From positions 248,001 to 312,000 of the forward strand of contig NZ_JAEIOJ010000004.1 in NCBI RefSeq assembly GCF_016464305.1: 64,000 bases of DNA, read 5' to 3'. Below the pieces are notes generated by a model. That model worked only from the letters and a program-made list of their open reading frames with translations. It searched no databases and had not been told where the DNA came from. Position numbers and translations under genes: made by a program. Shown here piece after piece: positions 28,195 to 38,470 of the stretch; position 1 is the stretch's first letter, and every line of letters begins with the position of its first letter. The DNA comes from Umezawaea beigongshangensis (GTDB taxonomy: Bacteria > Actinomycetota > Actinomycetes > Mycobacteriales > Pseudonocardiaceae).

Positions 28195-29712
28195 TCAGCG
28201 CCCTTCCTCGGTGGTGTCCGCCCGTGTCGCGTCCTGGACGGTGTTCTGCTGGGCGAGCGCGCGTTCCGCGGCCTCGGCGGCCGCGGTTCCGGGACGCTTC
28301 TGGACCACCCAGTTCTCCAGGTTGCGCTGGGGACCGCCGGACACGGCCAGCGCGCCGGGCGGGACGTTCCGCCGCAGCACGGTTCCCGCTCCGGTGTAAG
28401 CGCCGTCACCCACGGTGACGGGCGCGACGAACATGTTGTCCGAGCCGGTGCGGCAGTGGGATCCCACGACGGAGCGGTGCTTGTTCACGCCGTCGTAGTT
28501 CACGAACACGCTGGCCGCGCCGATGTTGCTGTGCTCGCCGATCGTGGCGTCGCCGACGTAGCTCAGGTGGGGCACCTTGCTGCCGGTGCCGATCTCGGAG
28601 TTCTTGACCTCGACGAACGTGCCGATCTTGCCGTGCTCGCCGAGCTTCGTGCCCGGCCGCAGGTAGGCGAACGGGCCCACGCTCGCGCCGTCGCCGATCT
28701 CGGCGCCGCTGCCGTGGGTGCGCACCACGCTCGCCCCGGCGCCGACGACGCACGAGCTCAGCGTCGTGTCGGGTCCGACGGTCGCGCCCTCGCGCACGAC
28801 GGTCCCGGCCCGCAGCTGCACGCCCGGCTCGATCAGCACGTCGCGCGCCAGCTCGACGTCGGCGTCCAGCCACGTCGTGGCCGGGTCGACCACCGTCACG
28901 CCCTCGCGCATCCAGCGCCGCACCAGCCGCCGGTTGAGCTCGGCGCCCACGGCCGCGAGCTGCACGCGGTCGTTCACGCCCTCCACCAGCCACGGGTCGG
29001 CGGTGACCTGCGCGCCCACCCGCCTGCCGTCGCCGCGGGCGATGCCCAGCACGTCGGTCAGGTACAGCTCGCCCTGCGCGTTGTCGGTGGACAGCCGGGA
29101 GAGGCCGTCGCGCAGCACGGCCGCGTCGAACGCGTACACGCCCGAGTTGATCTCCGTGACGGCGAGCTGCTCCGGCGTGGCGTCCTTCTGCTCGACGATG
29201 CCGCTGACGGTGCCGTCGTCCTCGCGCAGCACGCGCCCGTAGCCGGTGGGGTCGGTCACCACGGCGGTCAGCACGGTCACGGCGTTGCCCGCGCGGACGT
29301 GCTCGGCCAGCAGGCCGCGCAGCGTCCCGGCGTCGAGCAGCGGCACGTCGCCGTAGCTGACCAGGACGGTCCCGGTGAGGTCGGCCGGCAGTTCGGCGAG
29401 CCCGCAGCCCACCGCGTGCCCGGTGCCCCGCTGCTCCTCCTGCACGGCGACGACGACCTCGCGGCCCAGGTCGCCCGTGAGCGAGTCGAGGTGCTCGGCC
29501 ACGGCGGCGCGGCCGTGCCCGACGACGACGGCCAGGTGGTCGGGGTCGGTGCCTGCCGCGGCTCGCACCGCGTGCTCCACCAGCGTCCTGCCCGCGACGC
29601 GGTGCAGCACCTTGGGGGTCGCGGAGCGCATCCGGGTGCCCTCGCCCGCGGCGAGGACGATCGTGCTGACGGGGCCTGCGGAGCCGGAGGTGTGGGGTCC
29701 GCCCTCGAGCAT
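28195..29712 (-). CDS. glmU: Bifunctional UDP-N-acetylglucosamine pyrophosphorylase/glucosamine-1-phosphate acetyltransferase
   Basis: The 505-residue protein has an N-terminal uridylyltransferase ([42 protein letters not shown]) and a C-terminal left-handed beta-helix acetyltransferase ([40 protein letters not shown]). It supplies UDP-GlcNAc for peptidoglycan. The tail of about 35 residues ([14 protein letters not shown]) is disordered-looking, as in mycobacterial GlmU. AGGGAG precedes ATG 29712. It forms an operon with prs. Confidence 0.97.
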   Translation of the reverse strand: MLEGGPHTSGSAGPVSTIVLAAGEGTRMRSATPKVLHRVAGRTLVEHAVRAAAGTDPDHLAVVVGHGRAAVAEHLDSLTGDLGREVVVAVQEEQRGTGHAVGCGLAELPADLTGTVLVSYGDVPLLDAGTLRGLLAEHVRAGNAVTVLTAVVTDPTGYGRVLREDDGTVSGIVEQKDATPEQLAVTEINSGVYAFDAAVLRDGLSRLSTDNAQGELYLTDVLGIARGDGRRVGAQVTADPWLVEGVNDRVQLAAVGAELNRRLVRRWMREGVTVVDPATTWLDADVELARDVLIEPGVQLRAGTVVREGATVGPDTTLSSCVVGAGASVVRTHGSGAEIGDGASVGPFAYLRPGTKLGEHGKIGTFVEVKNSEIGTGSKVPHLSYVGDATIGEHSNIGAASVFVNYDGVNKHRSVVGSHCRTGSDNMFVAPVTVGDGAYTGAGTVLRRNVPPGALAVSGGPQRNLENWVVQKRPGTAAAEAAERALAQQNTVQDATRADTTEEGR

Positions 29713-29742
29713 CAGCGCTCTCCCTAGCTGTGTCGTTCCTGA

Positions 29743-29765
29743 GGCGGGAAAGCCCTGCTCCCGCC
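29743..29765. terminator. Hairpin between GGDEF gene and glmU
   Basis: GGCGGGA (29743-29749) pairs with TCCCGCC (29759-29765) across a 9-nt loop in the 64-nt gap, on the path of minus-strand transcription out of the GGDEF gene. Confidence 0.45.
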
Positions 29766-29776
29766 GGGAATCGATA

Positions 29777-31516
29777 CTAGGCCTCCGCCGAGAGCTCGCC
29801 CGCCACGGCGGCCACCCGGCAACCGCCCTGGCGCTTGGCGACGTACATCGCCGAGTCGGCGCGCGAGAGCGCCTGGTTCGCCGACTCCTTCGGGCGCACC
29901 GACACCACCCCGACGGACAGCGTCACGCCCCTGGACAGGTCGAACGGCAGTGCTGCCACGGCCTCCACGGCCCGCCAGAGGGCCGCCTCCGCCGCCGGGA
30001 GCGGCGCACCGGGCAGCAGCACGACGAACTCGTCACCGCCGTAGCGGGCCACGACGTCGTCGCCCCGCAGCGCCTGGCGCAGTGTGCTGGCAATCACCCG
30101 GAGCACGTCGTCGCCGTCGGCGTGCGAGTGCCGGTCGTTGACGGTCTTGAAACCGTCCAGGTCGACCAGCGCGACCGACAGCGGGTGCGCCTGGCCGGTG
30201 ACGAGCGTGCGGAGCTTCTCGTCCAGCGCGCGCCGGTTCGGCAGGCCGGTGAGCGGGTCCTGGAGGGCCTGCTGCGCGATGGCGCCGTGCTGGCGGCTGA
30301 GCCGCTCGTGGTCGCGCCGGGTGAGCAGGGTCGCGGTGCGCGCCTCCTGCATCGTCCACAGCTCGCCCTCCAGGGCGTGCGCGTAGGACTGCAGCGCGGT
30401 CGTCGTGTGCTCGCCGCCCTCCAGCCCGGACAGCCGCGCGAACTCGCGGACCAGGCACAGCAGCAGCGCGGCCTCGCTGGTGTCGTGCTCCACGGCCTGC
30501 CTGGTGCCGTCGAGCACCTTCTGCGCGTCGGCGATCTCGCCCTCGCGCTCCAGGCACCTGGCGGTGGCGATCGACACGATGATCTGCTCGCGGGCGTGGG
30601 TGGCCAGGTCGAGCAGGCCGCGGAGCTGCCCCAGGTGCTCGCCGTCGGGGCGGGCCAGGGCGTGGGCAGCGCCGATCACCGGCACCTGCTCGGCGGCGGT
30701 GAGGCCGCGGTGGCGGGGGTGCAGCGACTCCAGGAACGGGCCCTCCACGGCCTTGGCGATGGCCGACGCGGTGGCGAAGCGCTCCAGCGCCTGCTCGAAC
30801 TCGTTCACCCGCTCCAGCCGCAGTCCCCAGCCGATGAGCATTCCGGTCCGGTGCAGCAGGTGCACGTAGATCTGGTGGGGCCCGGCGCTGTGCCGGATCG
30901 CCACGTCGGCGCGGGCGAGGACCTGGTCGGCCATCTCGTAGACGCCGAGCTGGATGAGCACCAGGCCGGTGTCCTGCAGCGCGTTGGCGAGCTGGCGGTC
31001 CCAGCTGCGCCGGTCCATGACCGGGTCGGGGACCAGTTCCTCGTCGAGCATGGCCAGGGCGCGGGCGACCTCGCTGAGCGCCTTGTCCTCTGCCGTCGCG
31101 GCGAGCAGGCGGCGGGCGCGCAGGGCGTGCGCGTCGGCCTCCAGCACCAGCAGCCCGTGCCGCTGGGTGTGGGTGATCATCTCGTCCAGCAGGGGATCGG
31201 ACATCTCGACCAGGCCGGGCGTCAGGAGCCGCACGACGGCGGCGGCGCGCAGCAGCTGGGCGACGATGCGGGGCTCCCCGCGGCCCTGGGCCTCGGCGAG
31301 GATCGCGTCCACCTCGTCGGTGACGTCGGCCTGCCCGGCGGTGCCGCTGCTCTGGGCGATGGCCATCAGCTCGTTGGCGCGACCGACCAGCCAGGCGTCC
31401 GACCTGTCCCGGTGGGCGGCGGGGGCGGGTGCGTGGTCCTGGACCACGTCGTCGTGCAAGACCTCCACCCCCTCGTCCGGACGCAGGGTGACCGGGTCGG
31501 ACGACCCGGACGTCAT
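29777..31516 (-). CDS. Diguanylate cyclase (GGDEF domain) with N-terminal helical repeats
   Basis: The protein has 579 residues. Residues 1-400 are a helical, TPR-like sensor region without membrane segments. Residues about 405-575 form a GGDEF domain: [38 protein letters not shown] (ends VDLDGF and HADGDDVL) and the intact active site [13 protein letters not shown]. It should make cyclic di-GMP. ATG 31516 lies only 9 nt from the 3' end of tRNA-Gln and its GGAG overlaps that region; the longer frame reads through the tRNA and was rejected. Confidence 0.9.
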   Translation of the reverse strand: MTSGSSDPVTLRPDEGVEVLHDDVVQDHAPAPAAHRDRSDAWLVGRANELMAIAQSSGTAGQADVTDEVDAILAEAQGRGEPRIVAQLLRAAAVVRLLTPGLVEMSDPLLDEMITHTQRHGLLVLEADAHALRARRLLAATAEDKALSEVARALAMLDEELVPDPVMDRRSWDRQLANALQDTGLVLIQLGVYEMADQVLARADVAIRHSAGPHQIYVHLLHRTGMLIGWGLRLERVNEFEQALERFATASAIAKAVEGPFLESLHPRHRGLTAAEQVPVIGAAHALARPDGEHLGQLRGLLDLATHAREQIIVSIATARCLEREGEIADAQKVLDGTRQAVEHDTSEAALLLCLVREFARLSGLEGGEHTTTALQSYAHALEGELWTMQEARTATLLTRRDHERLSRQHGAIAQQALQDPLTGLPNRRALDEKLRTLVTGQAHPLSVALVDLDGFKTVNDRHSHADGDDVLRVIASTLRQALRGDDVVARYGGDEFVVLLPGAPLPAAEAALWRAVEAVAALPFDLSRGVTLSVGVVSVRPKESANQALSRADSAMYVAKRQGGCRVAAVAGELSAEA

Positions 31517-31525
31517 CTCCTCCGC

Positions 31526-31595
31526 TCCGCCACCAGGATTCGAACCTGGACCATCGGAACCAAAATCCGAGGTGCTGCCTTTACACCATGGCGGA
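31526..31595 (-). tRNA. tRNA-Gln (anticodon TTG)
   Basis: The cloverleaf on the minus strand has acceptor TCCGCCA with TGGCGGA, D arm GTGT/GCAC, anticodon stem TCGGA/TCCGA with loop TTTTGGT (anticodon TTG), and T arm CCAGG-TTCGAAT-CCTGG. It is 70 nt, slightly short because of a compact D loop and a 4-nt variable region. CCA is not encoded. Confidence 0.93.
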
Positions 31596-31707
31596 TCGGG
31601 GCCAGCCGTCGCTCGCCCGCGCGCACACATGTTGTCACGAGTGGTGCTCACCGGTCAGCACCCCCACTCGACTGGCCGTGGTCGAGCGGCGGTCCAGCGG
31701 CTCCGCC

Positions 31708-31731
31708 GTAACCTACGCTGGCGTAGGTTAC
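31708..31731. promoter_or_regulatory. Perfect palindrome, candidate TetR operator
   Basis: GTAACCTACGC (31708-31718) and GCGTAGGTTAC (31721-31731) are perfect inverted copies separated by TG. A third GGCGTAGGT half-site follows (31735-31743). The array lies about 145 nt upstream of the tetR ATG. CCTACGC/GCGTAGG palindromes are typical of TetR regulators of lipid genes in actinobacteria (established pattern); binding by this TetR is inferred. Confidence 0.65.
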
Positions 31732-31875
31732 GGTGGCGTAGGTAGAGCGCGACGGTGTCCGGACGACTCGGCGTGCCAACCTCGTTCACTCGTAGTGGTG
31801 AGGGGTCACGCTCTTCCGAGCGATGATGACCTTAGAGTGACCACGGGGCGACACAACTCGAGGAAGGCGGACGCG

Positions 31876-32490
31876 ATGCCGGCGGCGAGGGTCAGGATGA
31901 CCGGCAAGGAGCGCCGCGAGCAGCTCCTCGACGTGGCGCGCGCGCTGTTCGCCGAAAAGGGCTTCGAGGCGACCTCCATCGAGGAGATCGCCCACCGCGC
32001 GGGCGTCAGCAAGCCCATCGTGTACGAGCACTTCGGCGGCAAGGAGGGCATCTACGCCGTCGTCGTCGACCGCGAGATGCAGGCCCTGATGGACCAGATC
32101 GTCTCCGCGCTGTCCGGCGGGCACCCCCGGGAGCTGCTCGAACAGGCCGCGTGCGCGCTGCTCGACTACGTCGAGGGCTCCACCGACGGCTTCCGCATCC
32201 TCGTGCGCGACTCGCCGGTGGCCTCGGCCACCGGCACCTTCTCCAGCCTGCTCAACGACATCGCCAGCCAGGTCGAGCACATCCTCGGCCAGCACTTCAC
32301 CCGGCAGGGCGTGGACCGCAAGCTCGCCGCGATGTACAGCCAGGCGCTCGTGGGCATGGTGGCGCTGACCGGTCAGTGGTGGCTGGAGGCGCGCAGGCCG
32401 AAGAAGGACGAGGTGGCCGCGCACCTGGTCAACCTGGCGTGGAACGGCCTGCACCACATGGAGCAGAAGCCCAAGCTCAAGATCCGCTGA
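31876..32490 (+). CDS. TetR-family transcriptional regulator
   Basis: The 204-residue protein has an N-terminal HTH with RREQLLDVARALFAEKGFEATSIEEIAHRAGVSKPIVYEHFGGKEGIY (key parts ALFAEKGF, AGVSKPIVYEHF) and a helical ligand domain with GQWWLEARRP. It corresponds by position and sequence to the conserved regulator between glmU and mfd (Rv1019 in M. tuberculosis). ATG 31876 follows GAGGAAGG. The ligand is unknown; a fatty or acyl compound is a guess from the operator type. Confidence 0.92.
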   Translation: MPAARVRMTGKERREQLLDVARALFAEKGFEATSIEEIAHRAGVSKPIVYEHFGGKEGIYAVVVDREMQALMDQIVSALSGGHPRELLEQAACALLDYVEGSTDGFRILVRDSPVASATGTFSSLLNDIASQVEHILGQHFTRQGVDRKLAAMYSQALVGMVALTGQWWLEARRPKKDEVAAHLVNLAWNGLHHMEQKPKLKIR

Positions 32491-32496
32491 CCCCGC

Positions 32497-33666
32497 TCAG
32501 GCGACGCCGGGGGTGATCCGCAGGAGCTTGTCGTCGCTGCCGTTGGACGTCGTCACGTACAGGGCGCCGTCGGGCGCGGAGCGCGCCGCGCGCAGGCGGC
32601 CGTACGTGCCGTCCAGCTCCTCCGGGATCGTCACCGACCGCACCGCGCCGGCCTCGTCCAGGGCGAACAGCAGCAGCTTCGAGCCCTTCAGCGCGGTCAC
32701 GGCCAGCGTCCCCTCCAGCTCGCCCCACCGCTCACCGGTCAGGAACGCCAGGTCGCACGTCGCCTCGGTCGGCCGGCCGGAGCTCCACACGGCGGGCACG
32801 GCGTCCGGGAAGCGCTCGGCGTCCGTCATCGGGACGCTCTCGTCGTAGCCGCCGGCCGTGCCGCCGCGCGACGGGTCCCAGCCGGAGTTGCCGCCCGGCC
32901 GCAGCAGGTTCACCTCGTCGTCCACGTCCGGGCCGTGCTCGGAGGTGAACACCTGCCCGGTGCCGGGCCGCACGGCCACGCCCTGCACGTTGCGGTGCCC
33001 GAACGCCAGCAGCCGCCGCTCGTCCTCGTCGGCCGAGTCCGCGAACGGGTTGCCCTCCGCGGCCCCGCCCGTCTCCAGGTCGATCCGCAGCACCTTGCCG
33101 CCGAGCCCCGAGCGGTCCTGCGGCGCCGAGCCGTCGGCCGCGTCACCGGTGCCCACGAGCAGCGCGCCGTCCGGCGCGACCGTCGGACGGCAGCCGGAGT
33201 GCCGTCCGCCGGGGTTCACCGGCAGCCCGCCGAGCAGCGGGTCCGCCACGCGCCGCGCGCTCGTCCCGTCCTCGGACAGCTGCCAGGTGACGAGGCGGAC
33301 GTCGACGGCGGTGCCGCCCTCCTGGTGCGTCTGGCAGGTGGTGAACTCGCGCGAGGTGGCGAAGTCCGGGTGCACGGCCATCCCCATCAGGCCGCCCTCG
33401 CCGCGCACCAGCACGTCGCCGAAGTCGGCGGCCACCTGCGAGACCCGGTCGCCGTCGACCAGCGCGAGCCGGCCGGGGCGCTGGGTGACGAGCATCCGCC
33501 CGTCGGGCAGCACGCCCACGTCCCACGCGTGCTCGAACCCGCCGGCGACCTCCTCCACGAGCAGGCCCCGCGGCACGGGCGCCGAACTCGGAGCCGTGCC
33601 TCCGGTGGCCTGCGGCGCGCACGCCGCCGTCAGCAGTGCGACCAGGACCCACGGGAGTCTGCGCAT
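32497..33666 (-). CDS. PQQ-dependent sugar dehydrogenase-like lipoprotein (glucose/sorbosone dehydrogenase family)
   Basis: The 389-residue protein has a signal peptide with lipobox LTAAC (Cys16), followed by a six-bladed propeller of the GSDH type: FEHAWDVGVLPDGRMLVTQRPGRL (start of the domain), GGLMGMAVHPDF, HSGCRPTVAPDGALLVGTGD, FGHRNVQGVAVRPGTGQVFTSEHGPDVDDEVNLLRPGGNSGW (ends FGHRNVQG and GGNSGW) and PDGALYVTTSN. The HRN and EHG motifs match soluble aldose sugar dehydrogenases. Whether it binds PQQ is not certain. It converges with tetR 6 nt away. CACTCT lies 6 nt upstream of the start. Confidence 0.88.
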   Translation of the reverse strand: MRRLPWVLVALLTAACAPQATGGTAPSSAPVPRGLLVEEVAGGFEHAWDVGVLPDGRMLVTQRPGRLALVDGDRVSQVAADFGDVLVRGEGGLMGMAVHPDFATSREFTTCQTHQEGGTAVDVRLVTWQLSEDGTSARRVADPLLGGLPVNPGGRHSGCRPTVAPDGALLVGTGDAADGSAPQDRSGLGGKVLRIDLETGGAAEGNPFADSADEDERRLLAFGHRNVQGVAVRPGTGQVFTSEHGPDVDDEVNLLRPGGNSGWDPSRGGTAGGYDESVPMTDAERFPDAVPAVWSSGRPTEATCDLAFLTGERWGELEGTLAVTALKGSKLLLFALDEAGAVRSVTIPEELDGTYGRLRAARSAPDGALYVTTSNGSDDKLLRITPGVA

Positions 33667-33703
33667 GTGTCCAGAGTGCCCGTGTCGGCGTGAGTTCGAC
33701 GTT

Positions 33704-33738
33704 CACTCCACCGGGAGCGCGTTTCCCCCGGTGGAGTG
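33704..33738. other. Inverted repeat in the divergent gap before mfd
   Basis: CACTCCACCGGG (33704-33715) and CCCGGTGGAGTG (33727-33738) form a 12-bp stem with an 11-nt loop. It sits between divergent genes, so a terminator role is not obvious. TAGGCT at 33803-33808 is a plausible mfd -10 box further on. Confidence 0.5.
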
Positions 33739-33888
33739 CGGCGCGCGTGCGCCTCGTCCGCCACCCGCGCGGAATCGAGCGGAGAACGTCGGCCCCACGA
33801 CGTAGGCTTGGACCCGAGATCCCCACCGGCCGACTCGTCCCGGGCAGGGGTCTGTCCACGTTGTGCACGCACCTGAGGTGAACCGCGC

Positions 33889-36800
33889 ATGTCCCAGCCC
33901 GGACCGCTCTCCGGCCTGCTCACCACCGTCCTGCCCGACCCGGCGTTCCGCGCTCTGGTCGAGGCCGTCGACCGCCCCGCGCTGGAGCTGGAGGGCCCGC
34001 CGGCGGCCCGGCCGCTGATCACCGCGGCCCTCGCCGCGCAGCAGGGCGGCGACCGCCCGGTGCTCGTGGTGACCGCCACCGGCCGCGAGGCCGAGGAGCT
34101 GACGGCGGAGCTGTGCGACCTCATCGGCCACGACGCCGTGGCGACCTTCCCCTCCTGGGAGACGCTGCCCCACGAGCGGCTGTCCCCGCGCGCGGACACC
34201 GTCGGCGCGCGGCTGTCGGTGCTGCGCCGCCTCGCGCACCCCGAGGAGTCCTCGCCGCTGAAGGTGGTCGTGGCCACCGTCCGCTCGGTGATCCAGCCGA
34301 TGGCTCCCGGCCTGGGCGAGCTGACCCCGGTCCACCTGGAGGTGGGGGTCGAGCACGACTTCGGCGCGCTGGTCGAACGGCTCACCGAGGTGGCCTACGC
34401 CCGTGTCGACATGGTCGAGAAGCGCGGCGAGTTCGCGGTGCGCGGCGGCATCCTCGACGTGTTCCCGCCGACCGCCGAGCACCCGCTGCGCGTGGAGTTC
34501 TGGGGCGACGAGGTCAGCGAGATCCGGCCGTTCTCCGTCGCCGACCAGCGGTCGCTGCCGACCGAGGTGCACGACTTCGTCGCCCCGCCGTGCCGCGAGC
34601 TGCTGCTCACCGAGTCCGTCCGCGCCCGCGCTGCCGACCTGTCCGCCGTGCACGCCGCCGACGCGCAGCTCGTGGAGATGCTCGACAAGCTCGCCAACGG
34701 CATCCCGTCGGAGGGCATGGAGGCCCTCGTCCCCGCGCTGTGCGAGGGCGAGCTGCAACTGCTCACCGACGTCGTCCCCGAGGGCACGCACGTGCTGGTC
34801 GCCGACCCGGAGAAGGTCCGCGCCCGCGCCCACGACCTCGTGCGCACCGGGCAGGAGTTCCTGGAGGCGTCCTGGATGGCCGCCGCCGGTGGCGGGAAGG
34901 CCCCCATCGACCTCGGCGCGTCGGCCTACCGCAGCCTCGCCGACGTGGCCGAGGCCGCGCGCGGGAAGGGCCGTCCCTGGTGGACGCTCAGCCAGCTCAC
35001 CACCGAGAACGCCGACGTGGTGCGCGTCGGCCTCCAGCACGTCGAGGCGTACGCCGGTGACGTGGACCGGGCCTTCGCCGACCTGCGCGCGCACACCGCG
35101 GCCGGTGGCACCGCGCTGCTGGTCGTCCCCGGCGCGGGCACCGCGCAGCGCGCGGACCAGCAGCTCCGCGAGGCCGACGTGCCGTCGGTGCTGCTGGAGC
35201 GCGGCCTGGTCGACCCGCCGGCGCCCGGTGTCGTCACCGTCCTGCGCGGCGCGCTGGAGGAGGGCTTCGCCATCCCCGACCTGGGGCTGGTGGTGCTCAC
35301 CGAGACCGACCTGACCGGCGGTCGCGGCGGCACGTCCACCAAGGACATGCGCAAGATGCCGTCGCGGCGGCGCAACGCCGTCGACCCCCTCGCGCTGCGG
35401 CCCGGCGACTACGTGGTGCACGAGCAGCACGGCATCGGCAAGTACGTGGAGATGGTGCAGCGCACCGTCAAGGACACCGCGGGCGCCACCTCCACCAGGG
35501 AGTACCTGGTCCTGGAGTACGGCTCCAGCAAGCGCGGCCAGCCCGGCGACCGGCTGTTCGTGCCGACCGACCAGCTCGACGAGGTGACCCGGTACGTCGG
35601 CGGTGAGCTGCCCACGCTGAACAAGCTCGGCGGCTCCGACTGGAAGAGCACCAAGGCCAGGGCGCGCAAGGCCGTCAAGCAGATCGCGGCCGAGCTGGTG
35701 CAGCTCTACGCGGCGCGGCAGTCCGCGCCCGGCCACGCCTTCGGCCCGGACACGCCGTGGCAGCGCGAGCTGGAGGACGCGTTCCCGTTCACCGAGACCG
35801 TCGACCAGATGGCGGCGATCGACGAGGTGAAGGCCGACATGGAGCGCTCGGTCCCGATGGACCGGGTGATCTGCGGCGACGTGGGCTACGGCAAGACCGA
35901 GATCGCGGTGCGCGCGGCGTTCAAGGCGGTGCAGGACGGCAAGCAGGTGGTCGTCCTGGTGCCGACGACGCTGCTCGCCCAGCAGCACCTGGGCACGTTC
36001 ACCGAGCGCATGAGGGCGTTCCCGGTGAACGTGCGGGGACTGTCCCGGTTCACCGACTCCGCCGACGCGGAGCAGGTGATCGCCGGGCTCGCCGACGGCG
36101 AGGTCGACGTCGTCATCGGCACGCACCGGCTGCTCCAGAAGAACCTGCGCTACAAGGACCTCGGCCTGGTGATCGTGGACGAGGAGCAGCGCTTCGGCGT
36201 GGAGCACAAGGAGCACATCAAGGCGCTGCGCACGCACGTCGACGTGCTGACCATGTCCGCGACGCCGATCCCGCGCACCCTGGAGATGAGCCTCGCCGGC
36301 ATCCGCGAGATGTCGACGATCCTCACCCCGCCGGAGGAGCGGCACCCGATCCTCACCTACGTCGGCGGGTACGACGACAAGCAGGTCGCCGCCGCCATCC
36401 GCCGCGAGCTGCTGCGCGACGGCCAGGTGTTCTACGTGCACAACAGGGTGTCGTCGATCGAGAGGGCGGCGCGGCACATCCGCGAGCTGGTCCCCGAGGC
36501 CCGCGTGGTGACCGCGCACGGCCAGATGAACGAGGACAAGCTGGAGAAGATCATCGAGGGGTTCTGGGAGAACGAGTACGACGTCCTCGTCTGCACGACG
36601 ATCGTCGAGACCGGCCTGGACATCTCCAACGCCAACACGCTGATCGTCGAGCGCGGCGACATGCTCGGCCTGTCCCAGCTGCACCAGCTCCGCGGCCGGG
36701 TCGGCCGGGGCCGCGACCGCGGGTACGCCTACTTCCTGTACCCGCCGGAGTCCCCGCTGACCGAGACGGCGCACGACCGGCTCGCGACCATCGCGCAGAA

Positions 36801-37485
36801 CACCGAGCTGGGCGCGGGCATGGCCGTGGCGATGAAGGACCTGGAGATCCGCGGCGCGGGCAACATCCTCGGCGCGGAGCAGTCGGGCCACATCGCGGGC
36901 GTCGGCTTCGACCTCTACATCCGGCTGGTGGGCGAGGCCGTGGAGGCGTTCCGCAGGCACGCCGGAGCCGAGGGCGACGGCGAGGAGGAGCTGGCCGACG
37001 TCCGGGTCGACCTGCCGGTGGACGCGCACGTGCCGCACGACTACGTGCCGGGCGAGCGGCTGCGGCTGGAGGCGTACCGCAAGATCGCCGCCGCGCCGGA
37101 CGCCGCCGCGCTCCAGGCCGTGTGGGACGAGCTGAAGGACCGCTACGGCACGCCGCCGCTGCCCGTGCAGCGCCTGCTCGCCGTGGCCGCGTTCCGCCAG
37201 GAGTGCCGCCGTCACGGGGTCGCCGAGGTCGCGGCGCAGGGCAGCACGATCCGGTTCGCGAAGCTCCAGCTGCGCGACTCCCAGCTCGTGCGGCTGCGCC
37301 GGCTGCACCCGAGGGCCGTCTACAAGGAGGCCGCCGGGACCGTGTCCGTCCCGCGTCCGACGGAGGGAGCGGCCGGCGGCCGGATGGGCGCGCCGCTGCT
37401 GCGCGACCAGGAGCTGCTGGACTGGTGCGCGTCCTTCCTGGGGTCGCTCGCGGGTACTCCCGTGAGCGCCGTCACGGGTTCGTGA
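33889..37485 (+). CDS. mfd: Transcription-repair coupling factor
   Basis: The 1198-residue protein has the full domain series: UvrB-like N-terminal module (from [14 protein letters not shown]), the RNA polymerase interaction domain near residues 500-560 ([20 protein letters not shown]), a RecG-like helicase with Walker [20 protein letters not shown] box, [13 protein letters not shown] and [11 protein letters not shown], and the C-terminal TRCF domain. It removes RNA polymerase stalled at lesions and recruits UvrA. GAGGTG precedes ATG 33889. Confidence 0.97.
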   Translation: MSQPGPLSGLLTTVLPDPAFRALVEAVDRPALELEGPPAARPLITAALAAQQGGDRPVLVVTATGREAEELTAELCDLIGHDAVATFPSWETLPHERLSPRADTVGARLSVLRRLAHPEESSPLKVVVATVRSVIQPMAPGLGELTPVHLEVGVEHDFGALVERLTEVAYARVDMVEKRGEFAVRGGILDVFPPTAEHPLRVEFWGDEVSEIRPFSVADQRSLPTEVHDFVAPPCRELLLTESVRARAADLSAVHAADAQLVEMLDKLANGIPSEGMEALVPALCEGELQLLTDVVPEGTHVLVADPEKVRARAHDLVRTGQEFLEASWMAAAGGGKAPIDLGASAYRSLADVAEAARGKGRPWWTLSQLTTENADVVRVGLQHVEAYAGDVDRAFADLRAHTAAGGTALLVVPGAGTAQRADQQLREADVPSVLLERGLVDPPAPGVVTVLRGALEEGFAIPDLGLVVLTETDLTGGRGGTSTKDMRKMPSRRRNAVDPLALRPGDYVVHEQHGIGKYVEMVQRTVKDTAGATSTREYLVLEYGSSKRGQPGDRLFVPTDQLDEVTRYVGGELPTLNKLGGSDWKSTKARARKAVKQIAAELVQLYAARQSAPGHAFGPDTPWQRELEDAFPFTETVDQMAAIDEVKADMERSVPMDRVICGDVGYGKTEIAVRAAFKAVQDGKQVVVLVPTTLLAQQHLGTFTERMRAFPVNVRGLSRFTDSADAEQVIAGLADGEVDVVIGTHRLLQKNLRYKDLGLVIVDEEQRFGVEHKEHIKALRTHVDVLTMSATPIPRTLEMSLAGIREMSTILTPPEERHPILTYVGGYDDKQVAAAIRRELLRDGQVFYVHNRVSSIERAARHIRELVPEARVVTAHGQMNEDKLEKIIEGFWENEYDVLVCTTIVETGLDISNANTLIVERGDMLGLSQLHQLRGRVGRGRDRGYAYFLYPPESPLTETAHDRLATIAQNTELGAGMAVAMKDLEIRGAGNILGAEQSGHIAGVGFDLYIRLVGEAVEAFRRHAGAEGDGEEELADVRVDLPVDAHVPHDYVPGERLRLEAYRKIAAAPDAAALQAVWDELKDRYGTPPLPVQRLLAVAAFRQECRRHGVAEVAAQGSTIRFAKLQLRDSQLVRLRRLHPRAVYKEAAGTVSVPRPTEGAAGGRMGAPLLRDQELLDWCASFLGSLAGTPVSAVTGS

Positions 37486-37498
37486 GAGGCTGGCGGAC

Positions 37499-38470
37499 GT
37501 GAGCACTGCACTGATCACCTCCGGGCAGAAGTCATCGACCGGCCGTCGTCGGCGGATCACGACGGTCGGCGCGCTGGTGGGCGTGCTGCTCGCCGGGTGC
37601 GGTTCCGGTCCGTCGCAGGTCGGCGCGGCGGTCGTCGTCGGGGACCGGGTCGTCCCCCTGGAGCAGGTGCAGCACCGCCTCCAGGTCGTCCTCGACAAGG
37701 AGTCCGCCGCCCAGGACATGCAGCAGCAGGGCAAGCTCGGCCAGATCTCCTCCTCGATCGTCACCTCCGAGGTGCAGCACGAGCTGACCGCGAAGGCCGC
37801 CGAGCGCGAGGGCGTCACGGTCGACGAGTCCAAGGTCGAGGAGCTGATCGACAGCGCCGGTGGCGCCGAGGCCGGCTCGCGCAACACGATCGACGACGCC
37901 TCGACGCTGCGCGCCACCGCACGCGACCAGCTGCTCCAGATCGCGCTCGGCGCGAAGTACGCCGACAAGCTCCAGATCACGTTCGACTACTTCCCGGTCA
38001 ACGACCGCGCCGACGCCGTGGCGAAGGCCGAGCAGATCGCGGCCGACCCGTCGCGCATGGACGACTTCATCGCCGAGGCGCTCCAGGACACCGGTGGCGC
38101 CGGTCAGGCGGAGAAGGGCGTGGTGCTCACCTCCGCGGCCTCCCCGAAGTACGCGCAGACCGAGCTGTTCGCGGTGCCGGCCGGGACGGTGCTGGCGTTC
38201 CAGCCCGACCAGGGCAGCGGCCGCTGGCTCGTCGCGCACGTGACCGACCGCAGCACCGACGCGGCCCCGGCCGACGACGCGTCCGTGGAGCAGCTCACCG
38301 ACCAGGTCCGCCGGCTGATCGGCCTGCGGGTCGTCCAGTCGCTCACCACCGACCTGGAGATCCGGATCAACCCCCGCTACGGCGTGTGGGACGCCTCCTC
38401 GGTGCAGGTCGTGCCGAGCGAGGGGGAGATGGCCGGGTACCAGGCGACCGTGCGCAAGACCGACGCATGA
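37499..38470 (+). CDS. SurA-like (peptidyl-prolyl isomerase fold) lipoprotein
   Basis: The 323-residue protein has a basic N-terminus, then a hydrophobic segment with lipobox LLAGC (Cys34), followed by a SurA N-terminal chaperone-like domain (VVVGDRVVPLEQVQHRLQVVL...) and a degenerate PpiC-like region (LFAVPAGTVLAFQPDQGSGRWLVAHV). It is probably an exported folding factor. GAGGCT 7 nt before GTG 37499 suggests a leaderless transcript, 13 nt after mfd. Its stop overlaps mazG by 4 nt. Confidence 0.85.
   Translation: MSTALITSGQKSSTGRRRRITTVGALVGVLLAGCGSGPSQVGAAVVVGDRVVPLEQVQHRLQVVLDKESAAQDMQQQGKLGQISSSIVTSEVQHELTAKAAEREGVTVDESKVEELIDSAGGAEAGSRNTIDDASTLRATARDQLLQIALGAKYADKLQITFDYFPVNDRADAVAKAEQIAADPSRMDDFIAEALQDTGGAGQAEKGVVLTSAASPKYAQTELFAVPAGTVLAFQPDQGSGRWLVAHVTDRSTDAAPADDASVEQLTDQVRRLIGLRVVQSLTTDLEIRINPRYGVWDASSVQVVPSEGEMAGYQATVRKTDA

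Noticed and set aside
29777-31651. Longer start for the GGDEF protein
   Set aside because: The extra 45 codons would be translated from the tRNA-Gln gene; ATG 31516 has a ribosome site and follows the tRNA.
33704-33738. Terminator call for the inverted repeat before mfd
   Set aside because: The flanking genes diverge, so no transcript is expected to end here; kept only as an inverted repeat.
33703-37980. 1425-codon minus-strand frame opposite mfd
   Set aside because: mfd is complete with all motifs; the antisense product is low-complexity and motif-free.
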